Assembly: GCA_036245525.1 (NCBI GenBank)
Contig: BTPG01000004.1
Span: 162,693,025-162,757,024, forward strand
Direction: 5' to 3'
DNA from: Semisulcospira habei
Lineage: Eukaryota > Mollusca > Gastropoda > Semisulcospiridae
DNA length: 64,000 bases
The notes under the pieces are model-generated. The model had not been told where the DNA came from. It did not search any database and saw only the letters and a program-made list of their open reading frames with translations. A program made the position numbers and the translations under genes. This document shows, piece by piece, positions 1 to 8,691 of the stretch. Position 1 is the stretch's first letter. Each line of letters opens with the position of its first letter.

Positions 1-1
1 C

Positions 2-535
2 AGATTAAATGATTTGCAGATAGAAAGATCTGGGCGGTTAGAAGTGATTAGTATTGCAAGAGGAAAACTGAAAACCCAAGTTAACAGAATTAGAGAAACT
101 ATTCAGAAAATACTTCACGAAGACACTACTCTGGCTGAGAGACTTAAAACACTTTTCAGAGAACAGGGTATTACAATTGCTAGTTTAATTACAGCTCTTG
201 GGTTTATTATCAGCACTGTAGTGCTGGCTGTCTCCGGTGCTGGGGTTGGTGGGGGTACAGCCCTGACACTGCCACCCCCGGGCCCACCGGCTCCCACAGA
301 TCCAAAAGATTTACAGTCGTGGGTAAAGAAACAGTTGTCTCACATATCAGACTTGCTTAAGAAATTGGCTCTGAAATCAGTAGACGCGTTGCCTGGCATT
401 TTAGGCTCTGTTGTCAGCTGGTTGATTAGTACAGCGGCAAAGGTAGTTGGGTTTATGGCAGAACATGTGTGGGTATTTTTGGTGACAGTAGGAGGGTTAA
501 TGGTGGGTTATTTAATAAAACAGGTAAAGAAGTAA
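2..535 (+). CDS. Maverick/Polinton-linked membrane protein, 5' cut by window edge
   Basis: The frame is open from the first bases, so the true N-terminus is off the window; 177 residues are visible. The first in-frame initiator-like codon is TTG at 14, which I do not take as the start. Seen in order: a basic amphipathic stretch (about residues 5-45), the block LFREQGITIASLITALGF leading into a hydrophobic segment, a proline-rich linker, then about 50 hydrophobic residues that can form two more membrane segments, ending in a basic tail. From general knowledge, proteins with this FREQG-plus-membrane pattern occur beside Maverick/Polinton genes in cnidarians and molluscs; their function is unknown. 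It converges on the next gene with a 55-base gap. A membrane role at virion assembly or entry is only inference. Confidence 0.6.
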   Translation, partial: RLNDLQIERSGRLEVISIARGKLKTQVNRIRETIQKILHEDTTLAERLKTLFREQGITIASLITALGFIISTVVLAVSGAGVGGGTALTLPPPGPPAPTDPKDLQSWVKKQLSHISDLLKKLALKSVDALPGILGSVVSWLISTAAKVVGFMAEHVWVFLVTVGGLMVGYLIKQVKK

Positions 536-590
536 TACTCCTAGCCCTGTTAATCCTATTACTAATGCAGTTCGTTCTGACTCATGTGTG

Positions 591-1751
591 TCAGGGGTTG
601 TTACGTATGGGTACCAGTGGTGGGGCAGGGGAAGTAACCTCCTGTAATGATTTTAATGTCAGTACATGCGCAGTTGTTGCTCCTAAGTTTACACTTTTAT
701 TGAGTCCTAATTTCTGACCAACACCTGCAACAATGATTTCATTATTATAATTTGTTATTGTACCCATTTGGAGTTGAAGATCAGATGGTAACATGTATAA
801 CCCAGTGCCAACTACAAAGTCAACTTTCGATCTGGCATATCTGAGTACGTTTTGGTAGCGCTGTATGCTAGATGGGAGATCAACTGTTGAATTAATTGAA
901 TCTTCAAGATTAGCGAGAAACTGTTTTTGAGATTCAAATATTCCACTTCCATTCAAAATATTCGATTTTGTTAGTGATTGTGCACCTAGTATACACCAGA
1001 CATATGTTCTGATAGACTCATTGACGCGCTCGACTCCCGCTTGAGTAAACCCGTCAGATTTATCTAAAATAAATGTGGTCCAGGCGTTTGACTGCTTCTG
1101 CTCTATTGATCCTATCCAGACTTGTGATTTTGATGAGAATGAAGTGTAACCAGGGTAATAATCTTGAGGGTATTGTCTGTGACTCATAGCGTAATAAAGT
1201 GTACCCATGCCTTTGTGATCATCAAGTTTTTGTGTGAAGTCATACTTAGTGCCAGGGTTAATGTTAAATTCATTACAGATGCGTTCAAATGCTTTCATAT
1301 CCATGGGGTTGTTATACCTGTTGAAACTGGATTCAGTTGGTAATGGTGTATGCAGTTCTGACAGTATACGTCTAAGCTGGTAATAAACATGGAAACGATA
1401 CACAGATCTAATCAGTTTGTTTGAGTGATTCAAATGATCTGTAAATGAAACACCACAGCCTGTAGTTGAACATAGTATGGCAAAATTGAGTTGGTTTTGA
1501 AACATCTGTAGTGGACTTGAAGACCACTTTCTTGCAGTTGAGTCATCTGTTATTGGAGGGTTTAGGTAATGGTCAAACGGATTCGGTACTTTGACTTGGA
1601 ATAGATCTTGTACGCTTGCGTCAGACACAGCTATGTCAAGCTGATTTAGTTGAATTATTTTCTGTTCATAAGTAGGTGTGACATTGTATTTGGCATCCAC
1701 ATTAAATTGAAATGCGTTTGTAGTGGTGATGGTTGGTGATTTAAATTCCAT
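591..1751 (-). CDS. Maverick/Polinton-linked protein, candidate capsid component
   Basis: An intact 386-codon frame with an ATG at 1751 and TGA at 591-593. No signal peptide or clear membrane segment is seen; the composition is that of a soluble, aromatic- and asparagine-rich beta protein. A recognisable block around residues 75-130 (WSSSPLQMFQNQLNFAILC, then TGCGVS, then SVYRFHVYYQLRRIL) matches my memory of proteins recurring next to the penton-like and glycine-rich membrane genes of invertebrate Mavericks. Its length and position suggest a virion structural protein. It is shorter than the roughly 600-residue major capsid proteins of well-studied Polintons, so capsid is a hypothesis, not an identification. 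It is transcribed divergently from the next gene across only 24 bases. Confidence 0.6.
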   Translation of the reverse strand: MEFKSPTITTTNAFQFNVDAKYNVTPTYEQKIIQLNQLDIAVSDASVQDLFQVKVPNPFDHYLNPPITDDSTARKWSSSPLQMFQNQLNFAILCSTTGCGVSFTDHLNHSNKLIRSVYRFHVYYQLRRILSELHTPLPTESSFNRYNNPMDMKAFERICNEFNINPGTKYDFTQKLDDHKGMGTLYYAMSHRQYPQDYYPGYTSFSSKSQVWIGSIEQKQSNAWTTFILDKSDGFTQAGVERVNESIRTYVWCILGAQSLTKSNILNGSGIFESQKQFLANLEDSINSTVDLPSSIQRYQNVLRYARSKVDFVVGTGLYMLPSDLQLQMGTITNYNNEIIVAGVGQKLGLNKSVNLGATTAHVLTLKSLQEVTSPAPPLVPIRNNP

Positions 1752-1775
1752 CCTTTTTTATATGAGATAATAAAA
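1752..1775. promoter_or_regulatory. 24-bp divergent intergenic spacer with TATA-like motifs
   Basis: On the minus strand CATATAAAAAAGG directly precedes the ATG of the 386-residue gene; on the plus strand GATAATAAAA directly precedes the ATG at 1776. Both strands therefore have an AT-rich TATAAAA-like element within about 10 bases of the start codon. The same arrangement precedes the genes at 2507 and 3412. A shared late-type promoter is inferred; no transcript data are available. Confidence 0.5.
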
Positions 1776-2486
1776 ATGTTTATTACCTTAACAAATCTTG
1801 ACACAAGCAAACCAGTGTGGTTAACTAATGGGATTGATAATCGTGATGGTAGCAAGGCTGCAGCTATCCATGAATTGTTCTACACAGTAAAATGGTTTAA
1901 TGTAGAAGATGATATATATAATAAAGTAATTTTTGATGGTAAGACTGAAGCTTTACCGCCTGGTTATTATGACTTTTGTACTATAGCTGAATGGTTTCAA
2001 AGTAATTTTAAAATTAAAGCAACTTTAAATCCAGCTAACCTACTTGTTACATTAGAATTTCTAACACAAAATTGGTTAAGGATTTCAGATAAATTTGCAT
2101 ATTTACTTGGATTTTATATTGACGAAGATTGGCATAGATCAGATAATTTAGGTGAAGCTATGTCTGGTATTATAACAATGAAGATTAAAAAACTTAAAAT
2201 AACTGGAAAACGCCCTGTCAATTTGTCAGTGCACACAGTATTAAATGTTCATTTGAAAGAACTAAACACATCTGAGAATGTTCACAATGGAAAGCCTTCA
2301 ACTTTGTTGAGATGTTTACCAACTGGAACTGCTCCGTATTGTGAAAGTGTAGTTGTTAGATTTCCTAATTTGCAGTTTAAGAAATTAGGTTCTAGTTTCT
2401 TTGAGTCACTGAGTATATCTGTAACTAATCAGGATGACAAACCAGTTCTTATGCATGATTTTAGTGTTGTGTTGGAAATTAAATAA
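1776..2486 (+). CDS. Maverick/Polinton penton-like (minor capsid) candidate
   Basis: An intact 236-codon frame; the ATG at 1776 is the first in frame and abuts the AT-rich motif. Seen: no membrane segment, an alternating hydrophobic pattern typical of beta-rich proteins, a central block VHLKELNTSENVHNGKPS, and a C-terminal strand ending HDFSVVLEIK. From memory, a 220-260-residue protein with an NTSEN-like block and a C-terminal FxVVLEI strand sits beside the other genes here in invertebrate Mavericks, where it is taken as the penton or minor capsid protein. The assignment rests on recognition of pattern and neighbourhood, not on a search. AATAA-rich sequence follows the stop at once, and the next gene starts 21 bases downstream. 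Confidence 0.6.
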   Translation: MFITLTNLDTSKPVWLTNGIDNRDGSKAAAIHELFYTVKWFNVEDDIYNKVIFDGKTEALPPGYYDFCTIAEWFQSNFKIKATLNPANLLVTLEFLTQNWLRISDKFAYLLGFYIDEDWHRSDNLGEAMSGIITMKIKKLKITGKRPVNLSVHTVLNVHLKELNTSENVHNGKPSTLLRCLPTGTAPYCESVVVRFPNLQFKKLGSSFFESLSISVTNQDDKPVLMHDFSVVLEIK

Positions 2487-2499
2487 TTTTATTTTTGTT

Positions 2500-2509
2500 T
2501 ATAAAAATG
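2500..2509 (+). promoter_or_regulatory. TATAAAA motif overlapping the start of the 291-residue gene
   Basis: TATAAAAATG: the TATA-like run merges with the ATG at 2507. A TTG at 2495 lies in the same frame and would add four residues, but the ATG fits the motif spacing of the neighbouring genes, so I use it. Confidence 0.45.
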
Positions 2510-3382
2510 AGTGGTGGTCCAAAGTCGAGAATCATACCAGTTGCGTGTCCGGTAACAGAGTTGAAAGATTTGGCAGACGTACAGGATTTTGAGAAGGAGG
2601 GAGATATTGGAGAAATATATGGTTTTGAACTTGATTCAAATGGCATGTACAAGAGGAAAGTAATTGTTGACATGAAAGACGGTGAAAAACAGATTCCTAA
2701 ACTTGGTCAGCTACGTGATGTTACTGTACCTACTCCACCTGTAAATAATTCGCCCTACAACTTAATACATGTGGGAAATAAGTGGGTGGTTTCACCTGTG
2801 CCTGTTCCACCACCCACAATTGACTGGGACATAAAGTTGGAATTTATTAGTCCTTATGTATACACTGATGACGAAGGTGCCTTAGTGTTTAGGAAAGTTG
2901 TTAATTCTGGGCCGCTTATTGTAAGTCTTGTTCCAAGCTTTGCCCCAGACAACAATAGCAGAGAAAAACTGAAAGTTGAAAATTATGAGAGACGGCGGTA
3001 TCTTCTTACAACTAGAAAGGGTAGATCAGATACTTCTGTTGTGTTTATGCCAGCAAGCTTAGTCGTGGCTAGAGAAGCGGCAATAGTATTTGAAATTATC
3101 ATGAAATCAGTAACTACTGCTAAAGAGGCTCAAATTGCACAGGGAATTAAACTTACATGGGATGAAACAGTAACAGAATCATCAAAGGTCTTTATTGCTA
3201 TTACAAAAAATAATGATGTTATTAATGTTTCGAGCAGTGTTCCAGCTGTCAAGGTGGTGGTCGACAAAACAACTTTTGTTCGTCTAACTTACATAAACCT
3301 TGAACACATTGATCTTGTTGCATTTTATTATGCCAGCAAATTGTATACTTTTGAAGAGTTGCAAAATGTAATTGCTGATTAA
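2507..3382 (+). CDS. Maverick/Polinton-linked protein of unknown function
   Basis: An intact 291-codon frame. The N-terminal 60 residues are acidic and probably flexible; two proline-rich patches (TVPTPPVNNSP near residue 78 and VPVPPPT near residue 105) separate them from a longer beta-rich C-terminal domain, with several valine- and isoleucine-rich strands and a short tail, YTFEELQNVIAD. No membrane segment and no catalytic motif was recognised. Its place between the penton-like and glycine-rich membrane genes, with 20-30-base gaps and an AATAAA straddling the stop, suggests a virion-associated product of the same transcription programme. I do not recognise the family well enough to name a function. 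Confidence 0.55.
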   Translation: MSGGPKSRIIPVACPVTELKDLADVQDFEKEGDIGEIYGFELDSNGMYKRKVIVDMKDGEKQIPKLGQLRDVTVPTPPVNNSPYNLIHVGNKWVVSPVPVPPPTIDWDIKLEFISPYVYTDDEGALVFRKVVNSGPLIVSLVPSFAPDNNSREKLKVENYERRRYLLTTRKGRSDTSVVFMPASLVVAREAAIVFEIIMKSVTTAKEAQIAQGIKLTWDETVTESSKVFIAITKNNDVINVSSSVPAVKVVVDKTTFVRLTYINLEHIDLVAFYYASKLYTFEELQNVIAD

Positions 3383-3400
3383 ATAAAAAAAAATATTTGT

Positions 3401-3414
3401 GAATAAAAAAAATG
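3401..3414 (+). promoter_or_regulatory. AT-rich start motif before the 228-residue gene
   Basis: GAATAAAAAAAATG ends in the start codon at 3412 and repeats the pattern at 1776 and 2507. Just upstream, AATAAA at the previous stop could be the polyadenylation signal of the preceding gene. Confidence 0.4.
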
Positions 3415-4098
3415 GTAAACTTCTATCCACAACTACCAACGCTTGATCCGACTGAAACAAATGTGATGACTAAAACAACACTTGCGCCTGATCCACATAT
3501 GCCAATTGCATCAGATAAAACATTACAGGCAGACGCATTCAGATTAAATAATATTACAGAAGCTTTGAAATATTTGGAGAGTGAGGAGGCTAAGTACTCA
3601 CGGTGCAAAAGGAGGTATAAGTCAGTATTTAATTCTGTTCAAAACACTTCTATGGCTATTGGTGCAGTTTCAGCTTCATGTTCTGTAGGGGGCATTGTTT
3701 TGTTCGCCACAGGAATTGGGAGTTTGGCTGGAATAGCAATTGAGGGTCTAAGCGTTGCTACATGCCTAGCATGCTTTGGTTTGGAGGCCTTGAACAAGAG
3801 GTTTCACACGAAATTAGAAAAACATGAAGCATTGAGTACTTTGGCGGGTGCAAAGCTGAGCAGTCTTAAACTTATTATCAGTAAGGCATTGAATGATAAT
3901 TGTATTAATGACGAGGAATTTAAACGAGTCCAGGATGATTTAAATAACTACAAACAACAAAAGTCTGAAATACAGAATAAGATGCGTAGTCAATCTCCTG
4001 TGAATGTTGAAGAGCTAAAAGCCAGTTTTTTAGCGGAAGGAAAAAAGATAGGTGTTCAGGAAACCACAGAAAAGCTACACAATCTTTTAAACAAATAA
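3412..4098 (+). CDS. Maverick/Polinton glycine-rich membrane protein
   Basis: An intact 228-codon frame. Order of parts: a proline/threonine-rich N-terminus (1-40), a charged helix with the block EALKYLESEEAKYSRCKRRYK (about 50-70), a glycine/alanine-rich hydrophobic stretch of two adjacent segments (81-124), a lysine-rich helix, the block SKALNDN.I.DEEF (157-170), and a long charged C-terminal helix likely to be a coiled coil. From memory, this arrangement, especially SKALND followed by an acidic helix, is widespread and always Maverick/Polinton-linked in cnidarians, molluscs and fish. It is my most secure marker for the element type. Its role is unknown; membrane interaction is suggested by the sequence. 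AATAAA overlaps the stop codon. Confidence 0.7.
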   Translation: MVNFYPQLPTLDPTETNVMTKTTLAPDPHMPIASDKTLQADAFRLNNITEALKYLESEEAKYSRCKRRYKSVFNSVQNTSMAIGAVSASCSVGGIVLFATGIGSLAGIAIEGLSVATCLACFGLEALNKRFHTKLEKHEALSTLAGAKLSSLKLIISKALNDNCINDEEFKRVQDDLNNYKQQKSEIQNKMRSQSPVNVEELKASFLAEGKKIGVQETTEKLHNLLNK

Positions 4099-4151
4099 AA
4101 ATCAGATTTGGTAATCGTTTATTTTTTCATTACACTTCACAGAGAGATGAC

Positions 4152-4205
4152 ATGCCACTTACACAGTTTAGGCCTGCACCATCTGCACCACCAGAATATT
4201 ATTGA
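4152..4205 (+). CDS. 17-codon frame with PSAPPEYY C-terminus (possible late-domain peptide)
   Basis: ATG at 4152, TGA at 4203-4205. The last eight residues, PSAPPEYY, combine a PSAP motif (known TSG101 ligand) and an overlapping PPEY motif (known NEDD4-family WW ligand), the classic late-domain pair used in ESCRT-dependent budding. No AT-rich start motif precedes it. It may be a real short frame, an exon of a longer gene, the remnant of a capsid gene cut at the element edge, or chance. The location 54 bases after the last Maverick gene is the main reason to list it. Confidence 0.3.
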   Translation: MPLTQFRPAPSAPPEYY

Positions 4206-4407
4206 GAAAAAAAAGTTTTCCGGTGCCCTTGTGTCTTGGTAAAAAAGACTTAGTATACGTGACTAGAGTCAAGTTGTTATTAAGTACTTGCAAGTAATTA
4301 GGGTAAGTAATTAATAAGTTCTTAATGTAAGTAGTTAATAAGTTCCTATTGTAACTCACTTAAGGTAACCTTTAAGTGAGTTGTGACTTATTGTTTTTAC
4401 TTGGTAT
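4206..4407. other. AT-rich non-coding edge with subrepeats and hairpin
   Basis: No gene is seen. Two imperfect copies of a roughly 22-base sequence (GTAAGTAATTAATAAGTTC and GTAAGTAGTTAATAAGTTC) stand in tandem at about 4303-4350. A perfect 11-bp inverted repeat follows (AACTCACTTAA at 4353-4363 and its complement at 4372-4382). Subrepeated AT-rich termini would suit a Maverick end, but the other terminus is not in the window, so no TIR can be shown. Confidence 0.35.
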
Positions 4408-4770
4408 TTTCTTATCCAGCTGTTTTTTCAGTGCCTGTATAGTGTAATAACCACCAGTTGATTTTCTAATTCCTCAGAAACCACATGAGTACATTAAGCC
4501 CACTTGTACAAATCCCCCTCTTTTTGAAAAGTAATATGTCCCCTTGTTGATCTTTGACACAACTTAGCGATTTGAAAGGGTATAGCTATAAAGGCCATTG
4601 ACGGGTGAGAGCCTTTTCAAAATGCGGCTCGTGTCTGAATTGAAAAGGAATGGAATGCGGCCGCTAATAGCGCGGCGTGAGGCAACACAAAAGGCGATCA
4701 ACCGTGACACCACCTGGCAGCTCATGCTTACGATAAAATTGTACTGACATGAGTGTCTGTAAGTGCGTGT

Positions 4771-4829
<59 letters not shown>

Positions 4830-5180
4830 TCTGTTTGATTGTGTGTTTGTTTGTTTGTTTGTTTGCGCGTCTGTTTGTAAGTGTGTTTGTTTGTGTGTAC
4901 GTCTGTGTGTTAGATATTACTTGTTAGTTTCTTATACAACTGTTTTTCCAGCTCCCTGTATAGTGCAGAGTATAGGCCACCGTTTGATTTCTCGGGAACC
5001 AGTCATTGAGTAAATATGAAGTCAATTTCGAAACATGCTGTCTTCTTGAGTGTATGACACCTCTCAGCAAATAGCCTTTTCAGAGCTGTAGAGCCGGCTT
5101 CACATAGAGTGTTAGGTCTCACAGTGAGTTGAACAGTGGCGCGCTACTGTGCCGGCGCGTGGCGACATTAGACACCACAA
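4408..5180. repeat. Diverged direct duplication with GT microsatellite between copies
   Basis: About 270 bases beginning TTTTCTTATCCAGCTGTTTT near 4408 recur in diverged form from about 4929 (both contain CTGTATAGTG, then ...ACCACC-like and GATTT blocks, and end near GACACCAC). A GT-rich tract (about 4766-4890) separates them. No gene is seen; it is probably a dispersed repeat in two tandem copies. Confidence 0.5.
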
Positions 5181-5609
5181 AGGAAAACAGGTGAGCTGGC
5201 TTGAAAAGAAGCTGATTTAAAACGTGTAAGTTTCACATGAGTGGAGTTTATGTCTGTGTTGTCAAAGCGGGTCTTTCTCTCTCTCTGTGTGCGGTAGCTA
5301 ATGGGGGTTTTATTCCCATTCAATCTTAAAACCAATTTACATTTGTGAGGGGTCATGATTTTTTCGATGTGCATTTTCTTAAGGTCAAAAATAAATTGTG
5401 TGAATATCGACTCAGGTGTGGTACATCGATCTAGCAGCTAAAGGATTTGAAAAGGTTTTGAGCAACGTTGTCAAAACATTGCGACGTGATCATATTTTGT
5501 AACTGTTGTGCATATTTTATTCTGACGCGTCGTACCTAGAGTCAGCTGGCGACGGGCTGTGTTTACGTACATAGTAACATTGCGACAGTAGATATATGAG
5601 CTAATTAAG
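5181..5609. other. No feature recognised
   Basis: Frames are short and interrupted and no repeat was recognised, apart from a short CT-rich patch near 5275. Confidence 0.4.
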
Positions 5610-5853
5610 AGAGATATAAATACTGAGCGGATTGAAGTATTATTAACACAATGACTGAGTTAACCCCTTAAGTATTATTTTTGATTTTCATAAAAATGTG
5701 GCTGTTTAAATAATGATGATTTAGGGGTAACTTCCAATGGTATTTACTCTGTGCGGGAGACATAGATATGGAGGGCCAAAAAAGATATAATCAAGGGGGT
5801 TAACTCAGTCATTGTGTTAATGATGCTTCAATCCGCTCAGTATTTATATCTCT
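5610..5853. mobile_element. Fold-back MITE with about 60-bp inverted arms
   Basis: AGAGATATAAATACTGAGCG at 5610 is mirrored by its complement ending at 5853. The arms pair almost completely for about 60 bases and surround about 120 bases of AT-rich sequence. The arms end inside with GTTAACCCC...GGGGGTTAAC, so the inner block is itself bounded by TTAA, as in the TTAA MITEs near 35-52 kb. No clear outer target duplication was found. Confidence 0.65.
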
Positions 5854-6114
5854 AAAGTGAGAATGTTTCCAGGAAATACAATGGCGCCATAAACGAAATG
5901 CTCTAGGAACTGCAACATATGACGAAACTTTCGCTGCACTTAGAAACCAAAGCACATCATAAGCTGTTTCTAGAATTTGTTAACAACAGTGCCAATAGTT
6001 CAATCGAAATCTGTCATCATTGTTTTTGTTATGAGTCATACATAGCATCAAACACCGTTTAAGCTGGACTAAAGAGAACAGCTTTAGAGATATGCCCGGC
6101 TTTAATTCCAAAGC
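5854..6114. other. No feature recognised
   Basis: Anonymous sequence without coding potential. Confidence 0.35.
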
Positions 6115-6216
6115 GAGATGTACTAACTGTTTGTCTGTCCAGCGCTGTGATTCCCCTTGGTTTGTATACAATTCTGCCAGCGCTAGCCTCACCTATCTGG
6201 TTTGTGAGATGTACTA
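6115..6216 (+). mobile_element. 5'-truncated copy of the 375-bp retroposon with its own TSD
   Basis: The perfect direct repeat GAGATGTACTA (6115-6125 and 6206-6216) brackets about 80 bases that match the last part of the 375-bp array unit, from CTGTCCAGCGCTGTGATTCC through GCCAGCGCTAGCC to CACCTATCTGGTTTGTG. Relative to the array unit there is a one-base insertion and a four-base deletion. The right end is identical to the outer end of the array and of the copies near 33.3 kb. This is a textbook 5'-truncated retroposed copy; no poly(A) or simple-repeat tail lies between the end and the TSD. Confidence 0.8.
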
Positions 6217-6844
6217 GGATCGTCCAGTGCTATTGCATATGCACCACGAGAAAAGAAGACAAAATGCCTGCATCATTTGCGGAAAAAGGTCGATGGGTGT
6301 AAAGAGGAATTAAGTTACGGATTCGGGACAAATCTGTGTCAACGGTAAGTTTACTGTGTTCGCGTTTGTGTGTCGCAAACTTATATTTTCGACATAATTG
6401 CGCACACAAACTCAGGTTTCCAGGCTTTAAACATTTGTTTGTTTGCTCGGTATCCGTCATTAGATGGTTGACTGGATGAGCAAGAACTAAATTGTAAGTG
6501 GACATCTTCAGGATATCTTTTACCGATGTTTTGCCAAGCTATTGGCACTATTTTGCCAGCGAAATTAAAAGGAGGGTAAATTTTGCCATCGAGCAACCAC
6601 AAACCACCCAACCCCATCAAAAAAAAAAAAAAAAGAGATTAGGATTTTTTTTTTTAAATTGAAAGTGGAAAATTAGTGAAGCATTAAATGGCCTGAACAG
6701 TGGGTCAGTGATAAGGAATCACAAAATGTTTTGGCAAAACATTTCATTTTATTGTGAAAGTATAGGCGGGATATACCAAAATTACACGGCAACATTTAAA
6801 TTAATATTTTCACAATAATTTTATGGGTCGAATTTTTCGAAATC
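6217..6844. other. No feature recognised
   Basis: Anonymous AT-rich sequence with short A-runs near 6618. No supported gene. Confidence 0.4.
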
Positions 6845-7033
<189 letters not shown>

Positions 7034-7119
7034 AGATAGTGAGAGGGGGCCCTTCGAAGGAGGCTAGGTGACAACTGTTATTAAAGTTCAACATGTGACA
7101 TATTTGACCTGTTCCTGTT

Positions 7120-7729
7120 AAGGCTGTTCTTAATTAAACGAACCTTAGCGAACTGACGATCTAGAGTTCACGATCTCGAGCGAACCAGGTTGGTTCTTAA
7201 TTGGACGATCTAAAGATACGGCGAACCTAGTTCGAAGTAATTCACGAACCTCGGCAAACCATAGTTCGCTGTCGGAAAACGTTCGCTCGACATGTCGAGC
7301 GATCCAACGCGAACCTTTTCTCTGATTGGTCAAAATTTTTACCCTCTTCTGCGTTGGAGATAAGAAGATAGTCACGGGTACAAACAACTATGGCGGACAG
7401 CGATATTTCACTCGTGCAAAGAACAAGACCTATTTTTATTGATTTGTGGGAGGCGCAACGCTGTTTGTGGGATCGCTACTGCAAGGAGTACAAAAACAAG
7501 AATCGGTCAAATCGAGAAGCGGAATAACGGCAGCCATTTTGAACACCTTCGCAGACAGTAAGTACGCCGAATCAAGCACTTCAGTTAAGAAAGAGAAGCA
7601 TGGCAAACCTGGTTTGCTGAAGTTCGCCTAGGTTCATTCAAACTCAATTAAGAAACAAACCAAAAGATTGCCGATCTTCTCCGATCTAAGTTTGCCGATC
7701 AAGAGTTTGTCCAATTAAGAACAGCTCTT
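7120..7729. mobile_element. Non-autonomous Harbinger-type DNA transposon
   Basis: Ends match as terminal inverted repeats: AGGCTGTTCTTAATT near 7123 and its near-complement AATTAAGAACAGCTC ending near 7726, each next to TTA, the three-base target duplication usual for PIF/Harbinger. Further GAACC/GGTTC and CGATCT blocks recur in both halves. Inside is half of a MADF (Myb/SANT-like) domain, the accessory protein type of Harbinger elements. No transposase DDE domain is present, so it would need help in trans. Confidence 0.65.
7390..7527 (+). pseudogene. Truncated MADF/Myb-SANT-like protein of Harbinger element
   Basis: ATG at 7390, stop at 7525-7527, 45 residues. The reading FIDLWEAQRCLWDRYCKEYK followed by NKNRSNREAE has the hallmark MADF spacing: an acidic-aromatic helix, a cysteine-leucine-tryptophan-aspartate turn, then the YK.K.....N block. 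MADF domains are usually 80-90 residues; only the N-terminal half remains before the stop. In autonomous Harbinger transposons this protein binds DNA and helps bring the transposase to the ends. It lies inside the 7.1-7.7 kb element and agrees with its TTA target duplication. The break is probably an internal deletion that made the element non-autonomous. Confidence 0.6.
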
Positions 7730-8691
7730 ACATGACGCACTGTATTTGTTTCATGACATATTATAGCAGCTGAAATTCGACACATGAGCAGCACTTTCAG
7801 AAAAGGTCGTGAATGATTGCAATAAAGACGCCTACACTGGGTTTGGGTGAGCAGCGGACTTTATATTGTTCTGTACCACAATAACAACAAATATTCAGCA
7901 TCGACAGACCTAAGAGGATTTATAAACAGATAGTTCGGTGTTGTGGATTTTGCTCTACAGTAGTGATCGATGTTTGGAAAATCTGTCTGGAGATATCCCA
8001 TTTTGAAATCCATCTACCTCATTTGTGCTATTATACAATCACGAGACATGAAATCAAGCACTGAAACCTGCCCATTTTGTCGATACCGAATTATATTTGT
8101 TATTAGTATATTATCGCATTACACTTAGAAGTGAAACAGCGGGTCCGCTGCCTGCCCAATCGCACTATACCATTGTATTCAAATGGACGAGTTAACACAA
8201 ATAATGTCCGATGGCGACCTATTATGAGATGGCGACTATTTAACAATTGACGTAACCTTTCACTTTGCATGGCAAGATCAGTTTCATTTTCAAGGTAAAC
8301 GATTTTCTGATGTTGAGGTATACGATTTTTATTTTGATGTTGAGAACTTCAAATTCCGAATGGGATAGTCTTGATATAGTAATGCAATACCTGTGTCCGT
8401 CTTTTTGTTGTTTTGTTTTGTTGTTGTTCACTTTAACTATGCGTCCGCGGTGACCGTACAAATTTGTTACATTGATTTCTGAGCAAAACTGCATGTTTCA
8501 CTCACGGACAGATTAATTAAGACACCTGACTGTGATATAGCCCCACAAAGGCCGTTATATCAGATCACCAGGTACTTTCTGTTTTGCTCGAGGACCTGGA
8601 TTTTGGAGCTATAAATAGCTTTTATCTCGGCTGTGCCGCTTGGTGGAGTTGAGCGGCGCATACGCTTCAGCGGTAAAACGGACACAAAGTC
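7730..8691. other. No feature recognised
   Basis: Anonymous sequence; only short interrupted frames. Confidence 0.4.

Noticed and set aside
469..717. 82-codon plus-strand frame between the first two Maverick genes
   Set aside because: It has no ATG start, overlaps both neighbours out of frame and looks like a shadow.
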